NCBI RefSeq assembly: GCF_036021035.1
Contig: NZ_CP107930.1
Span: 5,170,006 to 5,234,005 of the forward strand
Direction: 5' to 3'
Length of the DNA: 64,000 nt
From: Kineococcus sp. NBC_00420
GTDB taxonomy: Bacteria; Actinomycetota; Actinomycetes; Actinomycetales; Kineococcaceae
A program made the translations under genes and the position numbers. The notes under the pieces were generated by a model. That model had not been told where the DNA came from. It did no database searches and saw only the letters and a list, made by a program, of their open reading frames with translations. This document shows, piece after piece, positions 11,322-24,245 of the stretch; position 1 is the stretch's first letter, and every line of letters begins with the position of its first letter.

Positions 11322-12926
11322 TCAGACTTGGAAGCTGCGGACCGCCTCGTCGAGGCGGGCGGCCGAGCGTGCGACCTGCTCGGCCGCGTCCGCCGTGCGC
11401 TGGGCATCACCCGTCGTGCGGTTCACGTCCTGCGCCATCCCCGTGATGGACCGGGTGACGTCGCTGGACCCGGCCGCGATCTCCTCGACGTTGCGGACCA
11501 TCTCCCGCGTCGTCGCGGTCTGCTCCTCCACGGCGCTCGCGATCGTCGACTGGATCGCGCTGATGCGTTCCACGACCTCATCGATGCGCCCGATCGCGAC
11601 GCTGGCCGCAGCCGCGTCCTGCTGCGCCGCAGCGATCTTCGCGACGATCGTCTCCGACGTGCGCGCCGACTCGGTGGCGAGCTCCTTCACCTCGCTGGCG
11701 ACGACGGCGAACCCCTTGCCGTACTCCCCGGCGCGAGCGGCCTCGATGGTCGCGTTCAGGGCCAGCAGGTTCGTCTGCTCGGCGATGGAGGTGATGACCT
11801 TCACGATGTCGCCGATCTCCGCCGACGACCGGGCCAGGCCCTGGACCGTGCGGGCCGCGTCCCCGGACGCCGCGACGGCGTCGTGGGCGACCTGGCTGGC
11901 CTCCGTGGTCGCCGCCGCGATCTGGGCGATGGCCTGTTCCATCTCCGCGCTGGAGTCGGCGACGGAACGGATCGTCACCGAGATCTCCTCCGACGCCGCC
12001 GATCCCGCGTCGGCCTGGGACGCCGTCCCCGCGGCCCGGTCGCGCAGGTCACCGGAGACGCCGGTCAGGTCCGCCGCGGACGCCGTCAGCTCGTCGCTGG
12101 AGCGCGCGACCTGGGACAGCAGGCCCGACATCCGGTCCAGGGCGGTGTTCAACGCCAGGGTCATCCGCCCGATCTCGTCGTGACGACCCACCTCGCCGCG
12201 CTGGTCCAGGCGCCCGTCGGCCAGCGCTTCCAGCACCGTCACCGTCGCGCGCAACCGACGGCGCAACGACGTCACGACCGTGAGCGCGACCACCGCCAGC
12301 AGAGCGGCGACGACGGCGGCCGTGACCAGCGTCAGCAGCTGCGCCTTGCGCCGGGCGCCGTCCGCCGCGGTGATGGCCCCGGCGCGGGCGGTGGACGCCT
12401 GCTCGCGGATCTGCGGCAGTGCCGCGGCGACCTTCGTGGCCTGCGCGGTGAACGCGGGCACGGCCTCGCGGGCCGCGACCTGACCGGGGTCGGTGACGTC
12501 GTGGTTGGCGAGGGAGACGACCCGCTGGCCCAGCGTGACGAGCTGCTCGGACTCGGTCAGCAGCTGCTCGGCGGCTGCGCGCGTCTGCGGGTTGCCCGCC
12601 GCGGCCAGCTCGCGCAACGCGGCCCGGAGCGCGACGGCGTCGTCGCCCAGCGCGGACATCGCCGCCTGCCGGTCGGCGGCGTTCGCGGCCACCACCGACA
12701 CCAGCACGTCCGCGCGCAGGGCGGCCTGCTGCGCGTCGACGGTCTCGGCCAGGGTGGCGGCCCGCTCGGCCCGCACCAGCGTGGTCCGGGCGGAGTCCTG
12801 GCCCGCCGAACCGACGAGGCCGATGGTGCCCACGGCAGCGACACCCACCAGGCCGGTGACCGCGAGCAGCGCGACCCGGGTGGCGAGACTCGTCGAACGG
12901 CGGGGGGCGGCGGTCGTGCTGGACAT
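11322..12926 (-). CDS. Methyl-accepting chemotaxis protein
   Basis: 534 aa chemoreceptor. Membrane helix 1 is at about residues 15-40, followed by a roughly 150-residue helical extracytoplasmic sensor rich in Ala, membrane helix 2 near 195-220, a HAMP domain, and a long coiled-coil signalling domain. The hairpin tip that contacts CheA/CheW is recognisable as [21 protein letters not shown] split around residue 400 ([18 protein letters not shown], then [12 protein letters not shown]). The ATG at 12926 is chosen over upstream in-frame codons because AGGAG lies 6 nt before it and the membrane helix starts soon after. No che genes are nearby, so it works with a chemosensory complex encoded elsewhere. 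It is divergent from a binding-protein gene. Confidence 0.92.
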   Translation of the reverse strand: MSSTTAAPRRSTSLATRVALLAVTGLVGVAAVGTIGLVGSAGQDSARTTLVRAERAATLAETVDAQQAALRADVLVSVVAANAADRQAAMSALGDDAVALRAALRELAAAGNPQTRAAAEQLLTESEQLVTLGQRVVSLANHDVTDPGQVAAREAVPAFTAQATKVAAALPQIREQASTARAGAITAADGARRKAQLLTLVTAAVVAALLAVVALTVVTSLRRRLRATVTVLEALADGRLDQRGEVGRHDEIGRMTLALNTALDRMSGLLSQVARSSDELTASAADLTGVSGDLRDRAAGTASQADAGSAASEEISVTIRSVADSSAEMEQAIAQIAAATTEASQVAHDAVAASGDAARTVQGLARSSAEIGDIVKVITSIAEQTNLLALNATIEAARAGEYGKGFAVVASEVKELATESARTSETIVAKIAAAQQDAAAASVAIGRIDEVVERISAIQSTIASAVEEQTATTREMVRNVEEIAAGSSDVTRSITGMAQDVNRTTGDAQRTADAAEQVARSAARLDEAVRSFQV

Positions 12927-13117
12927 GCGGGGCTCCTGACCGGTCGGTGGGGACCAGACCCCACGAGGTTCGGCATCGGCGTCCCGTCGCGGTGACTGAA
13001 CCGGTTGCGCCGAGGAAGCGACACCCGAACGGGTGAACGGGCCCACCGCCCCAGCTGCCGATGGACACAGCGGGGGCCCCACCGGGCCCCTTCGTCGCCG
13101 GAGTCCGAGGAGCCACC

Positions 13118-13987
13118 GTGCCCGCACCGCTGTCCCGATCCCGGGCGCTCACCGCCACGCTCGTCCTCGCGGCGACCCTGCCGGTCCTGGCCGGCTGCGG
13201 GGGAGACGCCTCCGCCACCGCCCCCGCGTCGACGGCCGCGGTCGACCTCCCCCTGCTCACGCCCGGGACGCTCACGGTGGCCACCGACGCCACCTACGCC
13301 CCGATGGAGTCGATGAACGGCACCGCGTTCACCGGCGCCGACATCGACGTGGTCACCGACCTGGCCCAGCGGATGGGCCTGAAGGTGACCTTCGTCCAGA
13401 CCGGCTTCGACGACCTCATCGACACCGTCGGCGCGCACCGGGCCGACCTCGTCGTCTCCTCGATGACCGACCGCGCCGCCCGCCAGGAGAAGGTGGACTT
13501 CGTCGACTACTTCATCGCCGGCAGCCAGGCCATCGCCGCGGCCGGGAACCCCCTCGGCCTGGCCGCGCCCGACACCTGGTGCGGGCACACCGCGGCCGTC
13601 AACTCCGGTACCACCAACGGCGACCTCGTCGCCGCGCAGTCCGCGCTCTGCACCGCCGCCGGGAAACCCGCCGTGGCGATCGTCGACGTCCCCAACGGCA
13701 AGAGCGCGGACCGGGTCGCGGCGGGTGCCGCCGACTTCGGTGTCGAGGACTACCCCTCGGCCGTCGACCTCGTCACCACCTCGAGCGGGGCGCTCTCCCT
13801 GGCCGGGGACCCGTTGCAGGCGGCGCCCTACGGCCTGGGGTTCGCCAAGGACCGCAGTGACCTGCGCGACGCCGTCCAGGTCGCCCTCCAGCAGTCCATC
13901 GCCGCCGGCCGCTACGACGAGATTCTCAAGGCCCACGGCCTCGAGGCCGCCGCCCTGCGCACCACCGCGATCAACGGCGGCGCCTGA
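13118..13987 (+). CDS. Extracellular solute-binding lipoprotein, family 3
   Basis: 289 aa. Residues 1-27 are a lipoprotein signal peptide with lipobox LAGC (Cys27). The mature part matches bacterial extracellular solute-binding protein family 3, which mostly binds amino acids or other polar ligands: [14 protein letters not shown], then [15 protein letters not shown] and a [23 protein letters not shown] segment, given here as [14 protein letters not shown] and KVDFVDYF. No ABC permease or ATPase gene is adjacent, so it is an orphan binding protein. The start is GTG 13118, from AGGAG 6 nt upstream and the signal peptide. The chemoreceptor gene diverges from the same 191-bp region, so a role as ligand carrier for chemotaxis is possible but speculative. 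Confidence 0.85.
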   Translation: MPAPLSRSRALTATLVLAATLPVLAGCGGDASATAPASTAAVDLPLLTPGTLTVATDATYAPMESMNGTAFTGADIDVVTDLAQRMGLKVTFVQTGFDDLIDTVGAHRADLVVSSMTDRAARQEKVDFVDYFIAGSQAIAAAGNPLGLAAPDTWCGHTAAVNSGTTNGDLVAAQSALCTAAGKPAVAIVDVPNGKSADRVAAGAADFGVEDYPSAVDLVTTSSGALSLAGDPLQAAPYGLGFAKDRSDLRDAVQVALQQSIAAGRYDEILKAHGLEAAALRTTAINGGA

Positions 13988-14020
13988 GGTCCGGGGCTCC
14001 GGGGCCCCGGGGGTGAGGCC

Positions 14021-14026
14021 TAGGCT
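14021..14026 (+). promoter_or_regulatory. -10 element of the 14033 gene
   Basis: TAGGCT, then 6 nt, then GTG 14033. Confidence 0.55.
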
Positions 14027-14032
14027 GGGCCC

Positions 14033-14392
14033 GTGAACACGACGTGGTGGCGCACCCATCCGGTGGGGCAGCGGCTCCTGGCCGTCCTGGTCTGCGAGGT
14101 CCTCTACCTGGGTCTCCCGGGCCGCGGGGTCCTCGCCCTGGTCTGGTTCGCGCTGGACCTGTGGCTGCTGCACCGCATCCGGCGCAGCAGCGGTCTGGCC
14201 TGGATCGTGCTCCTCGCCCTCTCGGTCCTCGCCGGCGGCCTCGGGGTCGCCTCGCTCGTGGTGGTGGGGTTCGGGGTCGTGGCCCTGGCCGCCGTCGTGC
14301 TGAACGTCGCCGTCGCGGTCCTGCTCCTCACCCGTCCCGTCCGCGGCTGGGTCGCCCGCTCGGGGTTGATGTCGCTCCCGGGTGAGCACTGA
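14033..14392 (+). CDS. Small integral membrane protein
   Basis: 119 aa, strongly hydrophobic, with three or four predicted membrane helices (about residues 13-30, 32-46, 54-73 and 76-100) and short charged loops (HRIRRSSG between helices 2 and 3). No family was recognised. The leaderless GTG start follows from the -10 element. The gene is 3 bp upstream of a P-loop kinase gene and the two are probably co-transcribed, which gives no firm hint about function. Confidence 0.65.
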   Translation: MNTTWWRTHPVGQRLLAVLVCEVLYLGLPGRGVLALVWFALDLWLLHRIRRSSGLAWIVLLALSVLAGGLGVASLVVVGFGVVALAAVVLNVAVAVLLLTRPVRGWVARSGLMSLPGEH

Positions 14393-14395
14393 GCG

Positions 14396-14881
14396 GTGGG
14401 TGTCCGCAACGTCCTCGTCGAAGGGGTCTCCGGCAGCGGCAAGACCTCGGTCTGCCGGGAGTTGCAGCGGCGCGGTCACCACGCCGTCAACGGCGACACC
14501 GAACTCGCGTACCAGGGGGACCCGGTAACCGGTGAGCCCACGACCGGTCACACCCACGACCACCACCTGTGGCGGGTGGACGCCGTACGGGTGCTGGTCG
14601 CGGACCGGAGCACCCCGGCCACCTTCTTCTGCGGGGGCTCGCGCAACCACGCGACGTTCCTCGACCTCTTCGACGCCGTCGTCGTCCTCGACCTCGACCG
14701 CGCGACCCTGATCGCCCGCCTCGCCGCGCGCGACGACGAGTTCGGCGGGCGGCCCGAGGAGCGCGAGCTCGTCCTGCGGGTGCACGCCACCGGGGAGGAT
14801 CTGCCGCGCGACGCCGTCCGGATCGACGCGACGGCCCCGCTGTCGCGGGTCGTCGACGAGATCCTCCGCCACGCCGGCTGA
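14396..14881 (+). CDS. Small P-loop nucleotide kinase-like protein
   Basis: 161 aa. Walker A is GVSGSGKTS at residues 10-18, followed by RELQRRGHHAVNGD, where the Asp after a short beta strand resembles the second acidic residue of adenylate-kinase-like folds. A Walker-B-like strand is VVVLDLD near residue 97, and RPEERELVLRVHATGEDL, abbreviated here, forms a LID-like arginine region. Proteins of this kind are annotated as AAA family or nucleoside-kinase-like ATPases; the phosphate acceptor is unknown. The GTG starts 3 bp after the membrane protein gene stops, so it is probably translated from the same mRNA. Confidence 0.7.
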   Translation: MGVRNVLVEGVSGSGKTSVCRELQRRGHHAVNGDTELAYQGDPVTGEPTTGHTHDHHLWRVDAVRVLVADRSTPATFFCGGSRNHATFLDLFDAVVVLDLDRATLIARLAARDDEFGGRPEERELVLRVHATGEDLPRDAVRIDATAPLSRVVDEILRHAG

Positions 14882-14898
14882 GGCCTCATCCTGGTGGG

Positions 14899-15195
14899 GT
14901 GCTCTCCCTCGACCTGCACCCCGTCTTCCGCAGCGGCCGCGACATTGACAACGCCCTGCGCACGTTCCTGCTGCGGGCCGCCGCGAGCGGCGGACCGCAG
15001 GCGGAGATCGTGTGTGGCAAGGGGTCCGGGCAGCTGCGTGAGCGGGTGCTGACGTTCCTGACCCAGCCCCACGTCCGCCGGTTGCACGCGGGCGCGGCGC
15101 CCGACCCGCACAACCCGGGTCGGGTCCTGGTGCGCTTCGAGCGCGCGGTCGGTCGTCCGGTCAGTCGTCCGGTCAGTAGGGAGCGACCAGCTTGA
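14899..15195 (+). CDS. Smr domain protein
   Basis: 98 aa, almost entirely one Smr domain: LDLHP at the N-terminus, the long helix region (ALRTFLLRAA), the nuclease loop CGKGSGQLRERV that corresponds to the GKG-x-G-x-LR signature, and VLVRFE at the end. Smr domains of MutS2-like proteins nick DNA or cleave RNA; stand-alone versions are common in actinobacteria. The usual His of LDLHG is kept, although the following Gly is Pro. GTG 14899 is taken as the start; a CATCCT hexamer (14887-14892) ends 6 nt upstream. The last 23 bp overlap the convergent epimerase gene, within a short direct repeat (CGGTCAGT twice). Confidence 0.75.
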   Translation: MLSLDLHPVFRSGRDIDNALRTFLLRAAASGGPQAEIVCGKGSGQLRERVLTFLTQPHVRRLHAGAAPDPHNPGRVLVRFERAVGRPVSRPVSRERPA

Positions 15196-16354
15196 CGATC
15201 GACTCGACGATGACCCGGCTGGCCGACCCGTCGCCGTAGGGCGAGGGAACGTCCAGCAGCGCGCGCGGGTCCTCGGCCAGCGCGGAACGCACCGCGGCAC
15301 CCAGGCGCAACCCGCCCGGGACCAGCGTGGCGAAGGTCCCCAGCACCTCCGGACGTTCGGTGGACCGGCGCAGCACGAGCAGCCGCTTCTTCAGGACGCT
15401 GACCTCCTCCTGCACGCCGCCGGAGTCGGAGACCACGAGGCGCGCCCGGTCCAGCAGCGTCAGGAACTCCGCCGGCGGCTGCGGCGCGATGGTCGTGAAG
15501 GCCTCGAGGAGGTCACCGAGGCCGTTGCCGCGCAGGCGGTCCAGCGTTCGCGGGTGGGCCGGGAAGACGACCTGCAGGCCCTCGGCGACGACGCCGCGCA
15601 GTTCGGCGAGGACCTGACGCAGGACGGCCGGGTTGTCGACGTTCTCCGGCTGGTGGAGCGTCAGGAGGAGGTGGTCGCCGCGGATCCCGAGGCCGGCGAG
15701 GATCCGGTCCTGCTCCTCCTGCGCCGGCAGCAGCTGCTGGACGGACTCCACCACGGTGTTCCCGGTCAGCAGGATCCGGTCGTCGGAGATCCCCTCGGCG
15801 CGCAGGTGCGCGACGGCGGCCGGGGTCGGGGCGCAGCAGAGGTCGGCCAGGTGGTCGATGGTGACGCGGTGGTGCTCCTCGGGCGTCCGCCGGTCGAAGC
15901 TGCGCAGACCGGCCTCGACGTGCACGAGCGGCAGGTCGGCGGCGTTCGCGGCCAGCGCGCCCGCCAGGGCGGCCGTCGTGTCGCCCTGCACGACGACGCA
16001 GGAGGGCCGGTGCCGCGCGAAGGTGGCGTCGAGCGCGGCCACCGCCGCCCCCAGCTGGTGACCGCGCGAGGTCCCGCCCACGCCCAGACCGAGCGGGGTG
16101 GTGGCGAAGCCGAGCTGGGCCGTGACGTCGGACCACATCGCGGCGTCGTGGTGCTGGCCGGTGTGCACGAGCAGTCCGGCCCCGCCGAGCCGGCGCACCA
16201 CGTCGGCGAGCTTGATCGCCTCCGGGCGGGTACCGAGCACGACGGCGACCGGGCCGGGAGCGTCCTCGCCGACGGGGAACCCGAGCGGTCGCCGCAGGCC
16301 CCGCGGACGCTCGGGCGCGGGGAGGTCGGCGGAGCTCATCGTCGGGGTGGCCAC
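15173..16354 (-). CDS. wecB: UDP-N-acetylglucosamine 2-epimerase (non-hydrolysing)
   Basis: 393 aa GT-B-fold enzyme that interconverts UDP-GlcNAc and UDP-ManNAc for cell-envelope polysaccharides. Conserved features: VVLGTRPEAIKL near the N-terminus, HTGQH, VVVQGDTTA, HVEAGLRS, LLTLHQPENVDN, VFPAHPRT and SDSGGVQEE, which are the family's substrate-binding blocks. The start is put at GTG 16354, 6 nt after the -10 TACCGT; an ATG five codons downstream (16339) is a weaker alternative. No other sugar-polymer genes adjoin it, so its polymer is not evident. It is divergent from uvrC. Confidence 0.9.
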   Translation of the reverse strand: MATPTMSSADLPAPERPRGLRRPLGFPVGEDAPGPVAVVLGTRPEAIKLADVVRRLGGAGLLVHTGQHHDAAMWSDVTAQLGFATTPLGLGVGGTSRGHQLGAAVAALDATFARHRPSCVVVQGDTTAALAGALAANAADLPLVHVEAGLRSFDRRTPEEHHRVTIDHLADLCCAPTPAAVAHLRAEGISDDRILLTGNTVVESVQQLLPAQEEQDRILAGLGIRGDHLLLTLHQPENVDNPAVLRQVLAELRGVVAEGLQVVFPAHPRTLDRLRGNGLGDLLEAFTTIAPQPPAEFLTLLDRARLVVSDSGGVQEEVSVLKKRLLVLRRSTERPEVLGTFATLVPGGLRLGAAVRSALAEDPRALLDVPSPYGDGSASRVIVESIVKLVAPY

Positions 16355-16360
16355 GTACGG

Positions 16361-16366
16361 ACGGTA
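16361..16366 (-). promoter_or_regulatory. -10 element of wecB
   Basis: TACCGT on the minus strand, 6 nt before GTG 16354. Confidence 0.5.
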
Positions 16367-16480
16367 GGCCGGTGGACACCCCCGGCGAGGTGCTTCCACC
16401 GCGATCCGGCGAGAGTTCACACCAACTGCGCACCCGTTGTCGCAGAACGTGTTCGGTCAGGAACGAAGCGTGCGTGAGGG

Positions 16481-16500
16481 ACCACGAGGGACCACGAGGG
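16481..16500 (+). repeat. Two tandem copies of a 10-bp repeat upstream of uvrC
   Basis: ACCACGAGGG occurs twice in a row, ending 4 bp before the damage-promoter element of uvrC. The preceding bases (TGCGTGAGGG) are a partial third copy. Confidence 0.6.
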
Positions 16501-16504
16501 GCCC

Positions 16505-16527
16505 GTGTCGGACCCGCGACCTAACCT
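16505..16527 (+). promoter_or_regulatory. PafBC-type DNA-damage promoter of uvrC
   Basis: GTGTCGGAC at 16505-16513, 8 nt, -10 TAACCT at 16522-16527, 7 nt, GTG at 16535. This is the third copy of the element in the window and differs at the ninth base (C in place of G). Confidence 0.72.
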
Positions 16528-16534
16528 CGTACCC

Positions 16535-18559
16535 GTGCCCGACCCCGCCACCTACCGCCCCAAGCCGGGGGAGATCCCGCTCGATCCCGGGGTGTACCGC
16601 TTCCGCGACCCCCAGGGCCGCGTGATCTACGTCGGCAAGGCCAAGAACCTGCGCGCCCGGCTCTCCAACTACTTCCAGGACCTCTCGGCCCTGCACCCGC
16701 GCACGATGACGATGGTCACCACCGCCGCCAGCGTCGAGTGGACCGTGGTCACCACCGAGGTCGAGGCCCTGCAGCTGGAGTACTCCTGGATCAAGGAGTT
16801 CGACCCGCGCTTCAACGTCAAGTACCGCGACGACAAGTCCTACCCCTACCTCGCCGTCACCATGGGCGAGGACGTCCCCCGGGTCCAGGTCATGCGCGGG
16901 GCCAAGCGCAAGGGCACCCGCTACTTCGGCCCCTACACCCACGCCTGGGCCATCCGCGAGACGGTCGACCTGCTGCTGCGCGTCTTCCCCGTCCGCACCT
17001 GCTCCACCGGCGTCTACAAGCGTGCCGGTCAGGTCGGACGCCCCTGCCTGCTCGGCTACATCGACAAGTGCTCCGCCCCCTGCGTCGGCAAGATCAGCCC
17101 CGAGGACCACCAGGCCCTCGCCCAGGACTTCTGCGACTTCATGGCCGGCAACACCCAGAAGTTCGTCCGCCGCACCGAACGCGAGATGAAGGCCGCCGCC
17201 GCCGACCTCGACTACGAACGCGCCGCCCGGCTGCGCGACGACCTCGGCGCCCTCGACAAGGCCCTGGAGAAGTCCGCCGTCGTCCTGCCCGACGCCACCG
17301 ACGCCGACGTCTTCGCCATCGCCGACGACGAGCTCGAAGCCGCCGTCCAGGTCTTCCACGTCCGCGGCGGCCGGGTCCGGGGCCAGCGCGGCTGGATCTC
17401 CGAGAAGGTCGAGGACGTCGGCACCCCCGAACTCGTCGAACAGCTCCTGCTCCAGGTCTACGGCGGCGAGACCGGCGACGGCGTCCCCCGCGAGGTCCTC
17501 GTCCCCGAACTGCCCGCCACCGTCGAGAGCGACGTCGAGGACTGGCTCTCCGAACTGCGCGGCTCCCGGGTGGACCTGCGGGTGCCCCAGCGCGGGGACA
17601 AGCGCGCCCTGATGGAGACGGTGCAGCGCAACGCCTCCCAGGCCCTCGTCCTGCACAAGACCCGCCGCGGCGGGGACCTCACCACCCGCAGCCAGGCGCT
17701 GCAGGAGCTCCAGGAGGCCCTCGGCCTCGACGAGGCCCCGCTGCGCATCGAGTGCTACGACGTCTCCCACACCCAGGAGACCAACGTCGTCGCCTCGATG
17801 GTCGTCTTCGAGGACGGCCTGCCCAAGAAGTCCGACTACCGCCGCTTCGCCGTCCGCGGCGACGAGGGCGGCGTCGACGACACCCGCGCCATGCGCGAGG
17901 TCCTCACCCGCCGCTTCCGCCGGCTGCGCAGCGACGAGGCCGACGACGCCCGCATCACCGAGACCGACGACGGCGCCGAGATCGAGACCTCCGCCCCGGT
18001 CAGCGGGGAGGTCCTCGCCGGCATCGACCCCGACACCGGCCGCCCCCGCCGCTTCTCCTACGCCCCCAACCTCGTCGTCGTCGACGGCGGCCAGCCCCAG
18101 GTCGAGGCCGCCGCCCGGGCGCTCGCGGACGTCGGGATCGTCGACGTCGCGCTCTGCGGCCTGGCCAAGCGCCTCGAGGAGGTCTGGCTGCCGGGGGAGG
18201 CGCACCCGATCGTGCTGCCCCGCACCAGTCCCGGGTTGTTCCTGCTGCAACGGGTCCGCGACGAGGCGCACCGCTTCGCCATCACCTACCACCGCTCCAA
18301 GCGCAGCAAGGCGATGACGACCAGCGCCCTCGACGGCGTCCCCGGCCTCGGTCAGGCCCGCAAGACGGCGCTGCTGCGCCACTTCGGGTCGGTGAAGAAG
18401 CTCCGTGCCGCCTCCGCCGAGGAGGTCGCGGCCGTCCCCGGCATGGGACCGCGCACGGCGCAGGCCGTCGTCGAGGCGTTGCAGGGCGGCGGGACCCAGG
18501 CGGTCGACACCGCGGCGCAGCCCGCGGTCAACACGGCCACGGGGGAGCTCCTCGACTGA
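16535..18559 (+). CDS. uvrC: Excinuclease ABC subunit C
   Basis: 674 aa dual-incision nuclease of nucleotide excision repair. It has an N-terminal GIY-YIG domain ([22 protein letters not shown], shown here as GVYRF and [11 protein letters not shown]), a central UVR motif ([12 protein letters not shown]) that docks on UvrB, an RNase-H-like endonuclease domain with IECYDVSH and VVDGGQPQ carrying the catalytic Asp residues, and C-terminal tandem helix-hairpin-helix motifs ([20 protein letters not shown] and VAAVPGMG). The GTG at 16535 is used rather than 16505, because 16505 is inside the promoter element. It heads the conserved actinobacterial order uvrC-rapZ-yvcK-whiA. Confidence 0.95.
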   Translation: MPDPATYRPKPGEIPLDPGVYRFRDPQGRVIYVGKAKNLRARLSNYFQDLSALHPRTMTMVTTAASVEWTVVTTEVEALQLEYSWIKEFDPRFNVKYRDDKSYPYLAVTMGEDVPRVQVMRGAKRKGTRYFGPYTHAWAIRETVDLLLRVFPVRTCSTGVYKRAGQVGRPCLLGYIDKCSAPCVGKISPEDHQALAQDFCDFMAGNTQKFVRRTEREMKAAAADLDYERAARLRDDLGALDKALEKSAVVLPDATDADVFAIADDELEAAVQVFHVRGGRVRGQRGWISEKVEDVGTPELVEQLLLQVYGGETGDGVPREVLVPELPATVESDVEDWLSELRGSRVDLRVPQRGDKRALMETVQRNASQALVLHKTRRGGDLTTRSQALQELQEALGLDEAPLRIECYDVSHTQETNVVASMVVFEDGLPKKSDYRRFAVRGDEGGVDDTRAMREVLTRRFRRLRSDEADDARITETDDGAEIETSAPVSGEVLAGIDPDTGRPRRFSYAPNLVVVDGGQPQVEAAARALADVGIVDVALCGLAKRLEEVWLPGEAHPIVLPRTSPGLFLLQRVRDEAHRFAITYHRSKRSKAMTTSALDGVPGLGQARKTALLRHFGSVKKLRAASAEEVAAVPGMGPRTAQAVVEALQGGGTQAVDTAAQPAVNTATGELLD

Positions 18560-18644
18560 CGGCCGGACCGCCTCGCTGGAACGCAGGGTGATCGGACGAC
18601 AGCGACGAGTGCCAGGCTCGTCGCGGGCGACACGCCCGGGATGA

Positions 18645-18650
18645 CAGGAT
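18645..18650 (+). promoter_or_regulatory. Possible -10 element of rapZ
   Basis: CAGGAT, 6 nt before GTG 18657. The first base departs from TANNNT. A 7-bp hairpin (18607-18613 with 18621-18627 approximately) lies just upstream and might be a weak uvrC terminator. Confidence 0.4.
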
Positions 18651-18656
18651 GGGCGA

Positions 18657-19564
18657 GTGCAGGACGCGGCGGACAGTACGAGCGACGCAGGGGACGGGGA
18701 ACGGCCACGCCGTCCCGAACTCCTGATCATCACCGGCATGTCGGGGGCCGGACGCTCGACCACCGGCAAGGCGCTGGAGGACCTCGGCTGGTACGTCGTC
18801 GACAACCTCCCGCCGCAGATGCTGGAACCGCTCGCGGAACTCGCCGCCCGGGCCGGGCTGACCATCCCGCGCCTCGCCGTCGTCGTCGACGTCCGCGGGC
18901 GCACGTTCTTCGCCGAGCTCACCGGGGCGCTGGCCGCCCTCGACACCCGGCACGTGTCCCCGCGGGTGCTGTTCCTCGACGCCACCGACGACGTCCTGGT
19001 GCGCCGCTTCGAATCCGTGCGCCGTCCGCACCCGCTGCAGGGCGACGACCGCATCGTCGACGGGATCGCCCGCGAACGCGCCCTCACCGGCGAACTGCGC
19101 GCCCGGGCCGACGTCGTCGTGGACTCCAGCTCCTTCAACGTCCACCAGCTCGGCGCGCTGGTCGCCTCGCTCTTCGAGGCCGACCGCGCGGAGGACCTGC
19201 GGGTCACGGTCATGAGCTTCGGGTTCAAGTACGGGACCCCCGCCGACGCCGAGCACGTCGCCGACGTCCGGTTCATCCCGAACCCGCACTGGGAACCCGA
19301 ACTGCGCCCGCTCACCGGTCAGGACGCCCCCGTCTCCGAGTTCGTCCTCGCCGCCGACGGGGCCGCGACGTTCCTCGACCGCTACGAGGCCGCGCTCGCG
19401 CCGGTCTTCGACGGTTACCGGCGGGAGAACAAGCGCTACGCGACGATCGCCTTCGGCTGCACCGGCGGGAAGCACCGATCGGTCGCGATGACCGAGGAAC
19501 TGGGCAAGCGGCTGCGCCGCGACGGAGTGCCGGTGCGCGTCCTGCACCGCGACCTGGGCCGGGA

Positions 19565-19568
<4 letters not shown>
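18657..19568 (+). CDS. rapZ: RNase adapter RapZ (UPF0042 P-loop protein)
   Basis: 303 aa. The N-terminal P-loop is GMSGAGRST, with Arg in place of the Walker A Lys, a substitution I recall as usual in actinobacterial members. It is followed by [11 protein letters not shown] and VVDVRGRTF. The C-terminal domain has the FGFKYG and [11 protein letters not shown] motifs that in Enterobacteria bind glucosamine-6-phosphate and RNase E. In actinobacteria the protein is a nucleotide-binding regulator of unknown target. Its TGA overlaps the GTG of yvcK (GTGA), and the rapZ-yvcK-whiA order is conserved in Gram-positive bacteria. Confidence 0.92.
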
Positions 19569-21731
<2,163 letters not shown>

Positions 21732-21769
21732 GCGCGGACCCCCGTTCACGGGGAACGTGACGCAGGCCA

Positions 21770-22897
<1,128 letters not shown>

Positions 22898-22910
22898 GGT
22901 CCTGACACGT

Positions 22911-22945
22911 CGGCCCGGGCACTCGCGTCACGAGTGCCCGGGCCG
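22911..22945 (+). terminator. Intercistronic hairpin between gap and pgk
   Basis: Perfect 15-bp stem (22911-22925 with 22931-22945) and a 5-nt loop, with no U-tract. It could be a partial terminator, or a stabiliser that uncouples gap mRNA from pgk-tpiA. Confidence 0.7.
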
Positions 22946-22986
22946 TCGTCCGTCCGGATCCGGGCAGTCACGCGAAAGGAACACCC

Positions 22987-24213
22987 GTGAAGACGATCGA
23001 CGACCTCGAGGCCCAGATCGGCGGCTGGGCCGGCAAGCGCGTCCTCGTGCGCAGCGACCTCAACGTCCCCCTCGACCAGTCCGGTGACGCTCCCGTCATC
23101 ACCGACGACGGCCGCATCCGCGCCTCGGTGCCGACGTTGCGTCGTCTCCTCGACGCCGGTGCCCGCGTCGTGGTGACCGCGCACCTCGGCCGCCCGAAGG
23201 GCGCCCCCGAGGCCAAGTACTCCCTGGCGCCCGTGCACGCCCGCCTCGCCGAGCTGCTCGAGGGCGTCTCCGTCGGCTTCAGCCCCGTCACCGTGGGCCC
23301 GGAGGCCAAGGCCGCGGTCGACGCGCTCGCCGACGGCGAGCTCCTCCTCCTCGAGAACATCCGCTTCAACGCGGGCGAGACCAGCAAGGACGACGGGGAG
23401 CGCGGCGCCTTCGCCGACGAGCTCGCCGCCCTCGCCGACGCCTTCGTCTCCGACGGCTTCGGTGCGGTGCACCGCAAGCACGCCAGCGTCTACGACGTCG
23501 CGCGCCGGTTGCCGCACGCCGCCGGTGGCCTCGTCGCCACCGAGGTCGAGGTGCTGAAGCGGCTCACGACCTCCCCGGAACGGCCCTACGCCGTCGTCCT
23601 GGGCGGCTCGAAGGTCTCCGACAAGCTCGGCGTCATCGACAACCTGCTCGGGTCGCTGCTGAGCGAGGGCGATCGCCTCCTCGTCGGCGGGGGGATGGTC
23701 TTCACCTTCCTCAAGGCCCAGGGGTACGAGGTCGGGACCTCGCTGCTCGAGGCCGACCAGCTCGACCGCGTCGCGCAGTACGTGCGGACCGCGAAGGACA
23801 AGGGCGTCGAGCTCGTCCTGCCCACCGACGTCGTCGCCGCGACGGCCTTCGCCGCGGACGCCGAGCACGACGTGGTCGCGGCGGACGCCATCCCCGCCGA
23901 CCGCCTGGGCCTCGACATCGGCCCCGACTCCGGCGCCGCGTTCGCCGCCCGCCTCGCCGACGCGCGCACGGTGTTCTGGAACGGCCCGATGGGCGTCTTC
24001 GAGATGGAGCCCTACGCCCACGGCACCCGCGCCGTCGCGCAGGGCATCGTCGACTCCGGCGCCTTCAGCGTCGTCGGCGGCGGGGACTCCGCGGCCGCGG
24101 TGCGCAGCCTCGGCTTCGCCGACGAGCAGTTCGGGCACATCTCCACCGGTGGTGGAGCGAGCCTGGAGTACCTGGAGGGCAAGCACCTGCCCGGCCTCGA
24201 CGTGCTCGACTGA
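22987..24213 (+). CDS. pgk: Phosphoglycerate kinase
   Basis: 408 aa monomeric glycolytic kinase that makes ATP from 1,3-bisphosphoglycerate. Landmarks: RSDLNVPLD at the N-terminus, the substrate arginine segment [24 protein letters not shown], the linker [12 protein letters not shown], and the nucleotide-binding [10 protein letters not shown] and GGGDSAAAV segments. GTG start with AAAGGA 8 nt upstream. tpiA follows after 32 bp, in the usual order. Confidence 0.96.
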   Translation: MKTIDDLEAQIGGWAGKRVLVRSDLNVPLDQSGDAPVITDDGRIRASVPTLRRLLDAGARVVVTAHLGRPKGAPEAKYSLAPVHARLAELLEGVSVGFSPVTVGPEAKAAVDALADGELLLLENIRFNAGETSKDDGERGAFADELAALADAFVSDGFGAVHRKHASVYDVARRLPHAAGGLVATEVEVLKRLTTSPERPYAVVLGGSKVSDKLGVIDNLLGSLLSEGDRLLVGGGMVFTFLKAQGYEVGTSLLEADQLDRVAQYVRTAKDKGVELVLPTDVVAATAFAADAEHDVVAADAIPADRLGLDIGPDSGAAFAARLADARTVFWNGPMGVFEMEPYAHGTRAVAQGIVDSGAFSVVGGGDSAAAVRSLGFADEQFGHISTGGGASLEYLEGKHLPGLDVLD

Positions 24214-24245
24214 CCCGCCCGAACCGACGAGACGAAGGATCGACG

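Noticed and set aside
12975-13000. Sigma-28-like promoter before the first chemoreceptor gene (TTCA-N16-GCCGAT, minus strand)
   Set aside because: Only part of each box matches the flagellar consensus, and the second chemoreceptor gene has no better match, so it is not listed as a feature.
16445-16454. GAACGTGTTC upstream of uvrC as a LexA box
   Set aside because: The half sites are 2 bp apart; actinobacterial SOS boxes are GAAC-N4-GTTC. The PafBC-type element nearer the start explains control better.
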